Source: Candidatus Uhrbacteria bacterium RIFCSPHIGHO2_02_FULL_57_19 (GTDB lineage: Bacteria > Patescibacteriota > Patescibacteriia > 2-12-FULL-57-11). Taken from it: a DNA stretch of 5,455 bases. Below are positions 5,165-5,455 of the stretch, piece by piece (within the stretch, counting starts at the first letter, position 1; every line of letters starts with the position of its first letter). Location: the NCBI GenBank assembly GCA_001791115.1, contig MGDZ01000061.1, forward strand, positions 1 to 5,455, in the 5' to 3' direction. A program made the position numbers and the translations under genes. Under the pieces are notes generated by a model. That model saw nothing but the letters and a program-made list of their open reading frames with translations, did no database searches and was not told where the DNA came from.

Positions 5165-5455
5165 TTATCCCCTCTTCGTGAGAGGGTCAAAAATCTTCGA
5201 ACTCATCGCACTGGCTATCGTGGCCCAATCGTATTTCTCCCGTACGAGCGCGAGCGCATGCTGGACCACTTCGCCGACGAGCGCCGGATTTTCCATATAT
5301 CGCGTTACCACACGCGCAATTGATTCCGGATTCTGTACTTCGCAGAAGAGCCCTGTCGCCGGCCGGTCTGGATTTTTTTCAGGATCGAACAGGAAATCGG
5401 GTATGCCGCCGACCTCTGTCGCGACGACGGGGACTCCGGCGGCAAAAGCTTCGAC
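5165..5455 (-). CDS. Family 4 glycosyltransferase, C-terminal part (cut by the window edge)
   Basis: Only the last 96 residues are present; the start lies beyond the right-hand edge. They begin VEAFAAGVPVVATEVGGIPD, the segment that directly follows the donor-binding EX7E motif in GT4 enzymes; Glu2 here is the second Glu of that motif. Then come TGLFCEVQNPESIARVV (34-50), NPALVGEVVQHA (56-67) and KYDWATIASAM (74-84), the usual final helices with the Tyr-Asp/Trp pattern near the C-terminus. The frame ends in TAA. A typical GT4 has about 350-400 residues, so roughly three quarters of the protein is outside the window. A six-bp hairpin sits across its last codons. The small membrane protein gene follows after 79 bp on the same strand. 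Nothing in this fragment indicates the sugar. Confidence 0.88.
   Translation of the reverse strand, partial: VEAFAAGVPVVATEVGGIPDFLFDPEKNPDRPATGLFCEVQNPESIARVVTRYMENPALVGEVVQHALALVREKYDWATIASAMSSKIFDPLTKRG
5170..5186 (-). other. Stem-loop across the last codons of the partial glycosyltransferase
   Basis: CCCTCT and AGAGGG form a perfect 6-bp stem with a 5-nt loop, located in the final codons before the TAA stop at 5165-5167. No T-run follows on the minus strand (GATAACTCC comes next), so it is not a standard terminator. It may protect the 3' end of the message or be chance; a tiny CTCC/GGAG repeat lies immediately after the stop. Confidence 0.25.

Overview
The window reads as part of a cell-surface polysaccharide or glycoconjugate island from a bacterium of the Candidate Phyla Radiation (Patescibacteria), most likely the Parcubacteria. 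That assignment is an inference. It rests on compact genes packed head to tail on one strand, three glycosyltransferases whose signature blocks I associate from memory with Parcubacteria genomes, and a shortened NDP-sugar-dehydrogenase-like protein of a kind I also recall from those genomes. TGA is used as a stop by at least two genes, which argues against the recoded Gracilibacteria/SR1 lineages. The DNA is moderately GC-rich.

All seven supported genes lie on the minus strand, so transcription runs from high to low coordinates. In that order they are: the C-terminal end of a family-4 glycosyltransferase that continues beyond the window (5165-5455); a 47-residue single-pass membrane protein with a strong ribosome binding site (4942-5085); a hairpin that may be a terminator (4893-4917); a complete glycosyltransferase (3769-4869); a second complete glycosyltransferase (2616-3713); a short NDP-sugar-dehydrogenase-like protein lacking the family's C-terminal domain (1682-2587); a SAM-dependent methyltransferase (1031-1678); and a third complete glycosyltransferase that overlaps the methyltransferase by 4 bp (12-1034). 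The last three genes form a tight block with gaps of 3 and -4 bp. No gap between genes exceeds 79 bp and no stretch over 300 bp lacks a gene.

Taken together, three whole and one partial GT4 enzyme, a possible nucleotide-sugar oxidoreductase and a methyltransferase suggest cytoplasmic assembly and decoration of a surface glycan. No flippase, polymerase, initiating sugar-phosphate transferase or export gene is visible, so the glycan and its carrier cannot be named. I see no RNA gene, mobile element, CRISPR array or integration site. The least ordinary items are the trimmed dehydrogenase-like protein with altered family motifs, the small membrane protein, and start codons that sit very close to -10-like boxes without a Shine-Dalgarno sequence.
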